Made by a program: the position numbers and the translations under genes. Source: Ectobius pallidus (taxonomy: Eukaryota; Arthropoda; Insecta; Blattodea; Ectobiidae). Taken from it: 64,000 nucleotides of DNA. The stretch lies in contig CAXKWD010000005.1 in assembly GCA_964059195.1 (NCBI GenBank), forward strand, positions 142,005,686 through 142,069,685. Reading direction: 5' to 3'. Under the pieces are notes generated by a model. The model had not been told where the DNA came from. It made no database searches and saw only the letters and a program-made list of their open reading frames with translations. Positions 46,330 to 58,129 of this stretch are shown here, one piece after another. The first letter of the stretch is position 1; the number at the start of each line of letters is the position of its first letter.

Positions 46330-47050
46330 TGTTTCGGTTTCGTTACAGCTTTATTATTATTACAATTACAATTTATTGTTCCAAATTACACGAAAAATAC
46401 ATACAAAAGTTCATACACCACCAGAAGAAGCAGAGCTTGTGTTCGGGGGTGGTTCAGTTCAATATATTAGAAAAACTTATACTAAATAATTACTTAAAAC
46501 AATACATAATTTGGAGAAGTATGACAAAATATTATGTATAAAAGGTTAGAACATGTTCTATTTACAATACAAAGAGACGAGGTAATACAATAATAAAAAC
46601 AAAGAAAATAAGTTCTATCCGATTTTAAAGTTTAATATGAAAGATGTTATAACAGTAATAGTAGAAAACAAAAGTAATAATTATATACATTTTCTAATTT
46701 TAGAACTAAATTGTTTGTTGTTTAAGCTATTTAGATCAGGATGGTTGGTAATAAATGAATTGAATAGTCTTGGGCCGAAACTTGAACTGTGCTTAGCTCC
46801 AGCAGTTGTAACATTTTTTGGTTCATGTAATAAATTAAATTGATTCCTTTGCGTTACGTGAGATTCTGACTTGTAATTGTCACGATGTTTATGAAAACTT
46901 ACATTGTATATTTACACAACTGGGTATTGTTAAAATTGAAAAGGAAGAAAATTACATTTAATCAACATCCGCTCTCTACTGATAAGGTTATCTCTAAAAT
47001 GTTCAGCTGTAGTGATAAATTCTTTCACGGTTCAAGATCATTTAACTTAT
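46330..47050 (-). pseudogene. Non-LTR retrotransposon ORF2 C-terminus
   Basis: Minus translation over about 46880-46690 reads HKHRDNYKSESHVTQRNQFN, LLHEPKNVTTAGAKHSSSFG, PRLFNSFITNHPDLNSLNNK, QFSSKIRKCI and a stop. The pattern (TRxxxxL..P..KT..G..SFx-RLFN-LP..I) is that of Jockey-like ORF2 ends. Upstream, 46890-47040, coding sense continues in broken frames. The 3' side ends at an ATT-rich stretch near 46350. A hAT element follows from 47064. Confidence 0.7.
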
Positions 47051-47063
47051 TGTACTGTATAGT

Positions 47064-47755
47064 CAGGGCCGTAGCTATGCGGTGGCGAGATGTGCCCCTG
47101 CCAAGGGCGCAGGTACAAAGAGGGCGCAAAATTAACCATGAAAAATCCCGCCTTTTTTTAGACTGGTGCAATTTATTAAGCAATAAAAATTCCACGTTAA
47201 TGGAAGAAATCTTTCAGGTTATTAAATATAAGTACACGTGAACTATCTGTAGTATTATGCCGATTGTCTACAAACAAAAAGCAGTCGTGCAACGTTCTTT
47301 AATTAACACGTTTTTTATTGACAGAGTATGATAACATAAATCATGAACATTATGGAAAGATTTAACGACAATAAAACTTAAAATGTACGTTATTATTCAG
47401 ATGAAAGTGGCTCAACTATTCGAAAAAAAGTACTTTTACCTATAGGCTATTAATGTGTTAAACATTTTAGGAGGCCTCAGGCCTATTATGTAATATACTT
47501 TTGATACTTGATTTTACTATTTAATTATTTTTTAAGTAGTTCAACTGTCTGAAAATAAGGTTTTCGTACCTTGAAAGTCCAACACTTAGTTCATTTTCAA
47601 ATTGAGGTTTAGTTTTTCTTTGATAATAACAGTGTTTTTATATTAAAATAATAAACAATTTTACAGAACAAAAATATTGTTCAGACCCCCCAGTATTGGG
47701 GGGGGGGGGCAGATTTGTCAAACTCGCCAAGGGCGAGGATCTTGCTACGACCCTG
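47064..47755. mobile_element. hAT-type element, 692 bp, 7/8 target duplication
   Basis: Left end CAGGGCCGTAGCTA; right end is the inverse of CAGGGTCGTAGCAA. Flanks TGTATAGT (47056-47063) and TGTATAAT (47756-47763) agree at 7 of 8. Subterminal text is GCCAAGGGCGCAGG on the left and CGCCAAGGGCGAGGA on the right; a G13 run is present near 47698. No transposase frame. Confidence 0.78.
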
Positions 47756-47779
47756 TGTATAATATAGGGGATAGGTGGC

Positions 47780-49900
47780 GTACTGTCAACGAAAGCTACA
47801 GTGCTGACTATGTAATAATCTAATAAACTAATAACGACCTTCTTCTCGGTGTTCTTCATACCATTTCACCTGTGCCCTTAAACCTCTCTTGGTGAACAGC
47901 AATTAATCGTAAGTAGGCAGATCTCAACGTCCGCAGTTCCAGGAATCTCTTGCCCTTTTATTTATTACAGTATAAATAAATAAGCCAATCCTTGTTTGAA
48001 CCTACAACAGTACAGAATAGTTTAGAAATGTATGTAGTGAAAGGAGGTGGTTGGCGCCCGTATTAAAATATAATTGATTTGTTAAACAGAAAACATATAT
48101 TAAAAATTTCTACGACAACCATTTAATTTATTGTAGAAAAATTGTAGCGTGCAATTTATTGTCAAAATTCATCTTATCCAATATTCCTCTCATCGAATGT
48201 TTACTGAGAATGAGATCAATTTTAAACGAGACTTTCTTTGAAAAATTTCCTTCAGATTTAATTAATTTTGGTTCAGCCATTAGTGGCTATAACCATGACA
48301 GATGGATAAACCCGAAATATGAAACTCCAAGAGGTTGTTATTAGAAAGAACAAAAATCTGTCGGAAATTTATGTAATGTAGTATTCCCTCCAGAGCCCTC
48401 ACAGCTCGGGTTTTAAAATATCAAGTAGTTTATTTTGAACAACTCCACAGCATAGTGAATTTAAAAAAAAAGATTGATTGTGTAACACAATGGTGATGGA
48501 TTGGTTCTCTAATTTTTCAGATCAGGCAGGAAACAATTTAAATATTAGTGTTATTTATTTTAAAGATCTCCAAAACGCTTAAAATTAAAATAGACCTAAT
48601 AAGAAAGTGCGTTCTGTTTTATGTATAGTCCTGTTTATTTTTAGGCTATTTTATTTCAATGATGTTACGCAAAGGTTTAATTATTGTCGGAGTGCTTCAT
48701 ACTGAAATTACTAATGGTAATCGCAGCAGCAAAATACACATAAAATAAATTACGATAAGTATTAGGCTAATTGACGAAACTGTGTCCTTGAGTACCAAAA
48801 ATACAGATACTAGGAATAGTAATGGACAGAATATTTCTATTCATAACCCACCTGTCATGAGAAATTTTGTCACCGAATTGTCATGTAACTGTTTGCGTTG
48901 GAAAATTCGTGAGAAACCGCCATATGTTTGTTAGATTCTTGTATAGTTCAAGTGGGGAAATTTATCGTTATTCAATTCAATGTCACATTCCATATTTCAC
49001 TGTAATCGCCCAGTCGTTATTTATTGCCTCGTTTTGTTGGGGATAAGGAATTGCTTATTCAGGTAAACAAAATTATTTTATAAGATTTTATTTACAAGTT
49101 GAGATTGCAGCTGCAGTTTTTAAGCGTTATTTAAGTGATGTGTCATGAATTGATAGAAATGCCTCTAAAACGTTGGAGAATTCATGTCCGTAGTTTCATT
49201 TGTAGGCTGCTACCTCTCAACAGCTTAATAATTCTGAATCGTCTGGAAGAAATTTGTTTTCGCTCTATACAAACACGGATTTCCTTCCTCTAAGGAAAAC
49301 ACAAACTGAATGAACTGAATAGCTGAATAAAGACTTGATCTTAGCTAAAAGAGTTATAGCCGGCGTGCAAATGTTTTAAACAGTTTCATGGGTTCGACCC
49401 TGAAATATGTCTGTCTCATTATAATGCATTATTCGTATCTAATTAAGACTTAAGAGCTAGACAGACATACTTGTTTACTTTAGGACCGGTTCTAGACCGG
49501 ACAGCACCTACCCATCCCACTGTCTAAAACATTTACGCAAACACTATAAATCAGTATAATATCGTAATGAGACACAAATGCCATACGATCTCTTACTTAA
49601 AAGAGATTACAAGCCAAAAAGATAAAAAAATGTGTGCATGATTTTCTTACAAGTGAATATTCTGTTCTAGTAAAAGGAAATGGAAGGTGAGGAAGGAGTC
49701 GAAATGATATAGGGAAATCTACTCTACAAACCAAACAAAAAAGTTACAGGTTACAATCTTTTCTGAATTAAGATTTTAAATAGGTAAATATATATTCTTA
49801 AGGAATAAAAATAATCTATCGTTGCAAATTTGCTCAAATATGCGTAAGAATTTCCTACATAATGATATCAAACAACAAGAAATCAAACTATATTTCCAGT
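47780..49900. other. Anonymous AT-rich stretch
   Basis: Mostly unique-looking. A weak tRNA-like B box (CATGGGTTCGACCCTG, about 49388-49403) suggests a degraded SINE head at 49345-49420. Nothing else was recognised. Confidence 0.45.
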
Positions 49901-50983
49901 TGCAGGATTAATAGAAGTTTTGAGCTCCTTCGGGTATAAAAATATTTTACATATTTGTATACCAAAGGAGCTCAGAATTTGTAAGAAGATATCTGTGTGG
50001 TTTTATGTATATTTTTGTCTCTCTGCCATCTGTCTCTTTCTCTGTTGCTCTGCATTTCTTTCCCTCTCCCTCTTTCTGTGCCTAGGCCTATGGGTGTGTT
50101 TCTGTGAACACCATAGCCTAAGTTGAAATCGAAAAAATAGCAAAACGAAATGTTTATAATCAAGTTAGAAATCTGCCGCTGATGATGCGACACGAATCTT
50201 GTTGATTACCCTATCTTAGACCTATTTATCACCATTCCACTTCACATTAGGGATATTTTGCTTTTGTCGATTGTCTCGAAGGAGACGTAACGACAATACC
50301 AAGACATAACACTAAATTTGAAAATTTTTTCCCCGTAGCCATTGTCCGAAAGGTAGGCCTATAGAAGTTACTTATCTCCTCCTTAAACTTAATGAAGTCC
50401 TATGGTTTGAGGTTGAGCTAAATGGAACACAAAGTTGGGGTTACTCAAAGATCATTGTTAAATGACTTAAAATTTCGACGTTCCGTTCATGTAAAATTTA
50501 CACGTTATTGTAAGATATGTGTACATAAGAGGGAACAGCTTTTTCAACGTCTACTTTAAGGTAGGTGAGTTCAATATTGAAATTCTACTTTCGATGTAGG
50601 TTTTTTCTTACTTGAATTCGACGGGAGATGGAATTAGCGGAGGTAGCTAAAATAGTCGAGGCGTTTGGCCACCCGATTTCCGATGAAAGCCGTGCGCTAT
50701 GCATGGTGGAAGTCCAGTGGCTTCATGTTTGGCACTGTACCGTACAGTGTTTTACTTTTATGATGAAACATTCTAGGCGACAAGGATTGCAAACAAGATA
50801 TTACTACAGATTATGAAAAGAAAGAAAGAAAGAAAAAAAGCAACACCTGATACCGTATAGAATTTCCCTGCGGAAGAAGAATTTCTGACAACATACCCAT
50901 AATATGCATAATTTACCTGTGCGAATGAAATGGGCGTGCAATATTTGCCTGTAGTTAAATTAATCTTATTTTTTGTGAGTGGA

Positions 50984-51230
50984 ATTGAGGACCGTTTTGA
51001 CAAAACTCAACATCTTCATTTTTTGCCAAATTCGATTTTTAATGGTTTTATTTGCTTTGAAATGAGATCTTTAAGATGGTGAAAAAAGAACATACGAAAA
51101 GTCAACATAGCCAATTCATTTTGAAGCCTCAATATGCAAGGTATCTATCCTCTGTATGTTAATGAAAACTAAAGAAACCTTCTCCTGAACAATTTATGTT
51201 TTGGCACATGTTGTCAAAACGGTCCTTAAT
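50984..51230. mobile_element. TIR element (MITE) family H, copy 2
   Basis: Left end ATTGAGGACCGTTTTGACAA; right end is its inverse with small changes. Interior words AACATAGCCAATTCATTTTG and AAGCCTCAATATGC are the reverse complement of the interior of 12367-12621, so the two copies are in opposite orientation. 247 bp, no ORF. Confidence 0.75.
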
Positions 51231-51239
51231 TCGGCTTTC

Positions 51240-51930
51240 GCAAACTGAATGTGAACTTACAATGCAATGCCGTCACACCGTAGAAGCGAAAAAATGGTAA
51301 AATCTGTGCCTAAGAGTAAAGAAAACCATGTCACCATTCCACATTACTTGTTTGTCAAGCATAAAGTGTGAGTATATGGCTTGTTTTAATTGTGTTCGGT
51401 ATTTTCTTCTGGTGGACTCGTTGCAAATTCGAGCGTTATCTCCGGTGTTATATTTTACGTTCCTTACGAACTTGAACTGTTTATAGTAATTACTGGTGGT
51501 ATTTATGCAATTACCTTATCTTCATTCTGGGCCTACTCTTTTAAGTACCAATTACCATAATGGTGTAAGTTAAAAGTTGACGTAGGCCTATATTAAAAAT
51601 ATCTCTGGTCCCACGGTTTATCATGTCGCTATTTGACTGCAGATACAGATATCTCTGGTATCGATCCCAAGAGACAAATCAAACTGTGGCTAGTGGAAAT
51701 ATTGTTCAAATTAACTCATATCTTAATTATCATTAAGTGTTAAATTACAAAATTAAAGGGTTTTCAACCACATAGAACCTCAAAATATCCTAATAGTAAA
51801 ATAAAACTGTTGTAGGAAATATTATATGAGTATAACCCTTGAAATGAAATTAAAGGAAGTTTTTTTTTCTTCTTATTTTAATATCTTGAAATCTTCTTCC
51901 TCTTTTCCATCGTTTTACGTGCCCTTTTAA
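51240..51930. other. Anonymous stretch
   Basis: No repeat partner or coding frame found. Confidence 0.4.
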
Positions 51931-51939
51931 TAATTTTAA

Positions 51940-52302
51940 GCGACCCACTCCGCCCGGCTTTACAGGGCCACGACCTGTTGGGAGAGAGATTATCTATTGG
52001 ATCACATACATACTTCTTTGATCAGATCAGACAAGAAAATGGAGGGCCTCCCCGGATGAGTGATCAGCCCAATGCCGGGGCCACCTCATAGACAAAACGA
52101 ACACATAGGACGAGACATACCATTCACACACACACATTCACTCTGAACAAGGCGCGGATGGGTCATAAAGTTACCCGACTGTAGACATTTGCCTCACAGG
52201 TGAGGATCATCCCCACCTGAGTAACTTATCCCGATCAGGATTCTAACCCGGACCCGCTGCTTAAGAGGCGTGAACGCATCACCTGCGCCACAGCGGTGGA
52301 CT
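51940..52302 (-). repeat. SINE family D, long minus copy
   Basis: The reverse complement reads CCGCTGTGGCGCAGGTGATG (A box), GGGTCCGGGTTAGAATCCTG (B box), CGGGATAAGTTACTCAGGTG, CACCTGTGAGGCAAATG, CGCGCCTTGTTC and ATGTCTCGTCCTATGTGTTC, then a distal part ending CCGGGCGGAGTGGGTCGCTT. It shares the head and middle with 13448-13740; the distal part is longer. Confidence 0.75.
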
Positions 52303-52495
52303 AATATTTTGAAATCATTCGATTGAATTACTGTTTAGGTGATAAAGAGAGTTGATAAAATAAAAAGGTTTCTCAGGCCTACAATATGTTAAGTATTAGG
52401 CTAACGAGTCCTATCGCGAGAACAATTTTCATATTAAAATAAGATTATATATAGGTGGATTTTCTGAGGTATTCGTGGCCTTCGAAGTAAAAGTA

Positions 52496-52800
52496 CCGTG
52501 CTCCCTATACAGGCCATGGAGGCCCCGAGGGTTCCAGGAGGTTGAGGCACCTAGATTTTAGACATTCGGCATGTGAAGGTGGTAAGGTTCTCAGCTTTCC
52601 GCACTGGTCGCCTTTATCCCCAGGATTGCTCCTGGTACTCATTTCTGGTAGAGGCTGAGCCGACCCCAGGGCCATAGTGCCACCAGAAGGATTAGGTCAA
52701 TTGGAAAACTCCAACGACCTCGTCGGGGAATCGAACCCGCGTCCTTCCGATTTATAGCGCAGCACCTCAACCACTATTCTACAGCATAATCCATTCATGT
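52496..52800 (-). repeat. SINE family E, well-preserved minus copy
   Basis: The reverse complement has AATAGTGGTTGAGGTGCTGC (A box), CGCGGGTTCGATTCCCCGAC (B box), then ACCTAATCCTTCTGGTGGCA, CCTGGGGTCGGCTCAGCCTC, ATGAGTACCAGGAGCAATCC, CTCAACCTCCTGGAACCCTC and GGGGCCTCCATGG. It matches 34077-34350 block for block. Confidence 0.8.
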
Positions 52801-52809
52801 CTTTACCTA

Positions 52810-54500
52810 TCAGTATAATTATATAAGATTTTCAGCTTATAGCAGCGCAGCTAACTTTACTGTGGGCTCTCCGAGGCGTGAAGCAATAGAGTTTCAGAAG
52901 ATATAATAATTCAGAATTAAATTCTGGTTGCTTTTGTGTCTAGATTTATTCATAGTCGTTTAGATTAGTGTGTTCCCCTTTTCTCAGGAAAAAAACCTCT
53001 TATCTTCCGTACTAAAGATGCCCTTATGACTAGATTTCAACCACTATTCTGGAAAAAGGCAGAATTTCAATTTGAAATATCATGTTTCTATTTAAGGCAG
53101 TTAACAGAGCCATTTTTTTATGCTTTTAATGAGGCCTCTTTAACGGAATTGATTTTCCATTTCAGTGGAGACGCGTAGTTAGTTGGAAGACTTATTAAAT
53201 AACTAAATGTAATTTTAAACAATCATTATGTTAACACTTTTTATTTTCCTTTTGTATTGTAGCCTGCTCTAAACATTGCAAGTATAAAATACTATAACAA
53301 GTCCTTTCTAATTCTATATATTATATAGAATTATAAGGGACTTTTTTTTGCGTGAAACTGTCAATTCTTTTAACCCAGCGAATCTCTCGATCTTCGTCAC
53401 CCTTATATTGTGTTATTAGAACTATTGGCTTCCCGTCCCAAATTGGCAGTCGACATGTTTTGATGACACGGAGATTCCTTATTTTGATCCGGTAGCTGAA
53501 GGTACACATACTTTTTGTTTTTGTTTGTTTGTTTATTTTGTGCCCACATACTACTAGTACGGTGATTGGTAATTGGCCTATATTGCTTCACTAGACTATT
53601 GAGAAAACTTTAAGGAGACGTCAATAGTGCGCCTTTTGATGTAGTTTCTGCTGCTGTATTAAAAGCGTCATCTATACCATACTTACAGTATATGCCCTCT
53701 TTTTTAAAAAAGAAGCTTATTATATCGTACGTCAGAAAAGAATAGGCTTACTCGTGTACCGATTTTTTCTTCTTTAAACCATAGGCTGCTCGAAGAAACA
53801 GATCGTTCATAAGTTGGTATAAAAGAAGGGAAATCATGATAAAGCAGATGTTCTAAGAATTTTTAAAGATTATACTCCTGAGTCATGATGGCTAATATCT
53901 CGATTGCTGTGTATCTTATTAGTGACCTAGCTTGTGAAGTTAAATAATTCGTATGTGCCTAATAAATATGTTTGTTAGCCGAAGAATTTTCTATCTACTA
54001 ACCCTACCATAATCTAATTGTGTAATTATATCTTTCTGGAAAAGGAATAATAAGTGTATTTTCATTCTTTCTACCAATTTTTACTTCCTCTGCCCTTACC
54101 ATAGGTAGGCCTACTATAGGTAGAGGATGTAGGCCTATTGTTTTCGACCCCCAAATTCGAAGTTGAGTTTTTTTTACATAGATACACGTTTTGAGGTCCC
54201 CTGAATCCAAAAATACTATTTTAGGAAACATGTCTGTATGTGTGTGTATGTGTGGATGTCTGAACAGCCTAGCTCCAAAACGGAAAATCGTACGAAAACA
54301 ACATTTTGTATTTGGGTCTGGTACTTTCTGAAGATGTGACACGAAGATTGCTGACAAGTTTCTGTTATTTTTAAGGGGACTTTACATGAAGAAATTTTAG
54401 TTTCTCGAGGTTTTCTCGAAAACGCCTTTAACGGTTTTCTTTAAATTGTGCACATAGGTTGCTTATGCTAAGAGCTAAAACTTTTATTTGAAACATTTTT
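52810..54500. other. Anonymous stretch
   Basis: AT-rich, with short frames only. A 117-codon minus frame (54004-54357) has no recognisable domain and atypical composition. Confidence 0.4.
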
Positions 54501-54503
54501 TCG

Positions 54504-54506
<3 letters not shown>

Positions 54507-54573
<67 letters not shown>
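54507..54573. repeat. (TA)n microsatellite
   Basis: About 33 perfect TA units directly adjoining the left end of a TIR element; a shorter TA array follows the right end (55242-55268). Confidence 0.95.
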
Positions 54574-54574
<1 letters not shown>

Positions 54575-54577
<3 letters not shown>

Positions 54578-55238
54578 CGAGACTTTCATGCAAATGCATG
54601 TTTTTATGAGAACTTAGGACATAGCTCAAACTGAGTACTTACCCATGTCATTACTTTCTGGTTCCAAATATGCATACTTTTTCCGTGCATGTTTGCATGT
54701 TTTGACCTTTTTGGAGGAAAAAACATGCATAAAGCATATTTAGGGCATTTTTGGCTAAATCATGCATATAATATACATTATATTCAGTTTAAATGCATGT
54801 TTTCTGGGTTTTCAAGAAAATGACATCGTAGCAAAGTTTCCCTATCTTCGATTTTTATTACCCATTTTTACAGACGTTTGTGAAGTGGTGCGAGATGTGC
54901 GAAAAGGAATTTGACCTTGCCTTTGTCCACCCCCATCTATTTCCGGCCCACACTTGGGGTGCATTGTACTTTGTCGGGGCTCGGGAAACCTGCAGTATCT
55001 TTACAGTGTGTCCAGTGGTTAGTGTGATTGTCTGTTCTGTGATTTTACTATGCCTCCAGCTAAATGTTCCAAAAGCGATGTATTATAATTTCAGAGAAAG
55101 TGTACTAAAAAATTTCATATTGGGCCATAAATGTTAGTGCATATTTTAGTGTATTTTTCCCTTGATAGTGCATGTTTCATGGTTTGATAATGCATGAATG
55201 CATGCATATTTCGCAATTTTATAGTGCATGAAAGTCTC

Positions 55239-55242
<4 letters not shown>
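54575..55242. mobile_element. TIR element, 668 bp, embedded in TA repeats
   Basis: Left end AGACGAGACTTTCATGCA; the right end is its exact inverse (18 of 18). Inside both ends GCATG/ATGCAT words recur many times (ATGCATGTTTT, AACATGCATAAAGC, AATGCATGAATGCATGCATA). At about 55045-55110 a short coding-like piece reads MPPAKCSKSDV, then FRESVLKNFI in another frame, which may be the start of a lost transposase. The target duplication cannot be told because both flanks are TA repeats. Confidence 0.7.
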
Positions 55243-55269
<27 letters not shown>

Positions 55270-55519
55270 GCCTATATATAATACGATACATGTGGTAAAA
55301 CGAATGTGTTTTACTCGTAGGATTGCTACACTCGCCCTAAAGGAGCTCGTTTTGCAAACATAACCTCCTCTCAAAATAAAATCTCGTTTTTAACATAAAT
55401 TTAGTTAGTTAATGTTGGATCGTATTTTAGATAGTCTAAGTTCTTTTAACTTGGAGAATGTGTTACGCTGTTACAGATCAGATTACCGAAATTTAAAGAA
55501 TATTCATGATACCGGATTC

Positions 55520-55660
55520 TAATACTTAACCTAAAAACCTAGTCCTGAACGCGGGAAAGGGATTTTTCACTACGGAAAATTCAACAACCGGGACCGCCAT
55601 GGCGGAAGGCAGGCGAGCTACCGACGACCCACCCAAGGTGGCGGACTTACGCTATAATAA
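55520..55660 (-). repeat. SINE family C, diverged minus copy
   Basis: The reverse complement reads CCGCCACCTTGGGTGGGTCG, TCGGTAGCTCGCCTGCCTTC, CGCCATGGCGGTCCCGG, then a degraded B box, then GTTCAGGACTAGGTTTTTAG. It aligns with 58855-58990. Confidence 0.6.
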
Positions 55661-55669
55661 TAATTATTA

Positions 55670-56960
55670 TGAAACGATCTGGAGCTTAGCTCAGAGATCG
55701 ATTACAAAAATTGTTATTTGTGATAAATTATATTAAAGAAAGTGTTGCTTAAACGAAAGCAAGCCATTATCACATAAAGAATGCGAGACTTCATCTACGA
55801 GTTATGAATAAAGAATATGAATTTTCAGATTTCTTTAATAAAGATAGAAGCAAATGTTGTTATTTGTAGACAAAATATGTTAATTGGATTAAATTCGTAT
55901 GCATTTTTATTTTTATCCCATTTTAAAGCGATTGGGCATACGATTAGAACGCATAATTGGCTATGCGCTGAGATTTATGTTCCCTGTATACCGTTTGTGC
56001 TTTTCTCTATTTAGTAATTTTTACTTTATCGCATATAGGCCTACATTTTTCTGTGCTAACTTAAAACTCGTGTATGCGAGAAAGTTTGTGCAACTTACTT
56101 TTCAGCATTTATATCACTTGGGGAAGATTTTTTATATAATAAATAAATAAAATATTTTTTTTTTTCTAAAGGAAACATGATTTTGTAATGAAATTTTTGG
56201 TTATTCCTTTAAAGCCTAACACATTTTTTGGTCATAACATGAATTGTAGATCATTTCTTGTAAATTAAGAGGGTTTTTATTTTCAGTTGATATTTTAATA
56301 AATAAAATAGTTATGTAACTTAATCGTTTACCTTTGAAAACACAAAAAACTACATCCTTCTAAACAAAATGGCCTATAGAAGCCAAAGTGTTAGTGATAA
56401 AAGCTTGAAAAAAAAAGTTATTTTCAGATAAGTTACATATAGAAACAGAAAAAGTGTACTTAGAAATAGGCTATAATAAAATATATCAGCAATAAATAAT
56501 TTTATTATTGGTTGATTTTAATGGATTGCCTCCGTATTATTGATAAAAATACCGACTTATGCTGGACGTAGAGCATTGGCATTTTATTAATTTGGTTATA
56601 CTTGAATCTTTTGATCTGTACCAGCAGCATGTAGAAATTTGTTCGTAATACACCAGTTTCTGTTTCCTTAACAGACATAATCCCTGTAACTGCGAACCAG
56701 TTATCATGTGCTCCTCCTCGTTTGATCGTTTACTGATGTCGCCTCCCTTGAATTGTGTGTTGTAACAGGAATGATTTAATGGGACCATTCATTTGTTCAG
56801 TCTTTATTAATTTGTAAAAAAAAAGTGCGTTTTAAAAATGTACCCAAAAGGTATAGGCTAGCGGTACACGTACCGATAGGAAAAAAGCACTGTCAATACT
56901 GACATTAAGTTGTTTCATGTTAAAATTATAAAGTATTAACATTTTCTCTCTGTAACGTGC
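55670..56960. other. Anonymous AT-rich stretch
   Basis: Short frames of 65-85 codons only; none resembles a known family. Confidence 0.45.
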
Positions 56961-56966
56961 TCAAAG

Positions 56967-57472
56967 TGAAATAAAATAAATGTGATATCAGTTGTTAAAC
57001 TATGATATATTCTGTAATTCGTCGCATAGGCCTTTCGGTGCGCTTGCACCATCTGCAGGACATCTTTTTGCTGGTTTGGAGTTTCAATAATTAAAATTAA
57101 AAATGCCTTTTGTCACATTTGTAAAACAAGATAAAATATCATAAAAGTACTGTCACTGAATTTTCTTCTGTAGCCTCCTCGTCCTCCGTTGACCATGATT
57201 CTGCATATAGGCCTATGCACAAAATGCAGAATCAGAAACGGACACGCGGCGAGGAAGCCACAGAAGAAAATTCAGTGACAGTGCTTTTATGAAATTTTAT
57301 GAATTTTATCTTATTTTTTAAATGTGACAAAATGAACTTTTAATTTTAATTATTGTAACGTCAAGCCAGCAAAAAGATACCCTGAAGATGGTGCAAGCGA
57401 ACCGAAAGGCCTAGGCGGCAAATTACAAAATAAATGATAGTTCAACAACTGTACCACATTTATTTTATTTCA
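56967..57472. repeat. 506-bp nearly complete palindrome (foldback element)
   Basis: The left arm (56967-57217) starts TGAAATAAAATAAATGTG and the right arm (57218-57472) ends with its inverse. By eye the arms match along almost their whole length, including AGGCCTTTCGGT, GCTTGCACCATCT, ATCTTTTTGCTGG, AATAATTAAAATTAAAA, TGTCACATTT and CACTGAATTTTCTTCTGT. The centre is the palindromic TGCATATAGGCCTATGCA with almost no loop. No ORF spans it. Each arm carries a hammerhead-like CTGNAGA...GAAA motif. Confidence 0.85.
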
Positions 57473-57652
57473 TTGATCGAGGTCAACAGTATAGGACATG
57501 TATTTTAATACTCAGTGATTTAAATACTCACTTGGTTTAGTTTCGAGGACGAGAGTGTAGGCCCACTTGGTAGGCCCAACAGATCGGCGGAAGTGTATTC
57601 CTGGCCTGAATCACGCACGTATTCACCGCGGGGTTATACTCAGTTTGAAATA

Positions 57653-58124
57653 GTATATTGCGATACAAGTGCCGTAAGACACGTTTACGGGTCGAGGAAA
57701 CAGATTGAAAACCCGAGGCGCAGCCGAGGGTTTTTAAGTTTTCGAGACCCGTAAATGCCTTTACGGCCCGTGTGTTGCATGCTATTTTTTGCACGATGAT
57801 TATTTATATCAATTTAATTATATTAATTGTGATATTACCTGAAAATATTATGTAAATACATTCTTGAAAATAGATGTTTATTTCAGAAAGTGATTCGCAT
57901 GTGTTTGTTGTTATGGGAACCGAATATTTGTCCTGGGGGCCGTGCCCATAAAGGCTTGTATTATGAAGTGTATCGTAATGAATTATGACGTAGCGCTTGG
58001 ACCGTAAGTAATTTAACCTCATCGCAACCGTCCTTAGCAACAAGACTGTGTGGGAATGTCAACTTACGATCCATGTAAACAAAGTTCGTAAGTACCACTT
58101 ACTAGCTAAGGAGTGCAAAAACCA
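57653..58124 (-). mobile_element. Hairpin-ended dispersed element, copy 2 (inverted)
   Basis: Reverse complement of the 28016-28488 element, from TTTTTGCACTCCTTAGCTAG to TTGTATCGCAATATAC. The terminal hairpin (GTAAAGGCATTTACGG ... CCGTAAACGTGTCTTACGGC) is retained with apical CTCGGCTGCGCCTCGGG unchanged. The minus frame 58043-57804 (79 codons) shares VAMRLNYLRS, RYVIIHYDTLHNT, PQDKYSVPITTNTCESLSEI and FSGNITINIIKLI with copy 1. Confidence 0.7.
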
Positions 58125-58129
58125 TTTTA

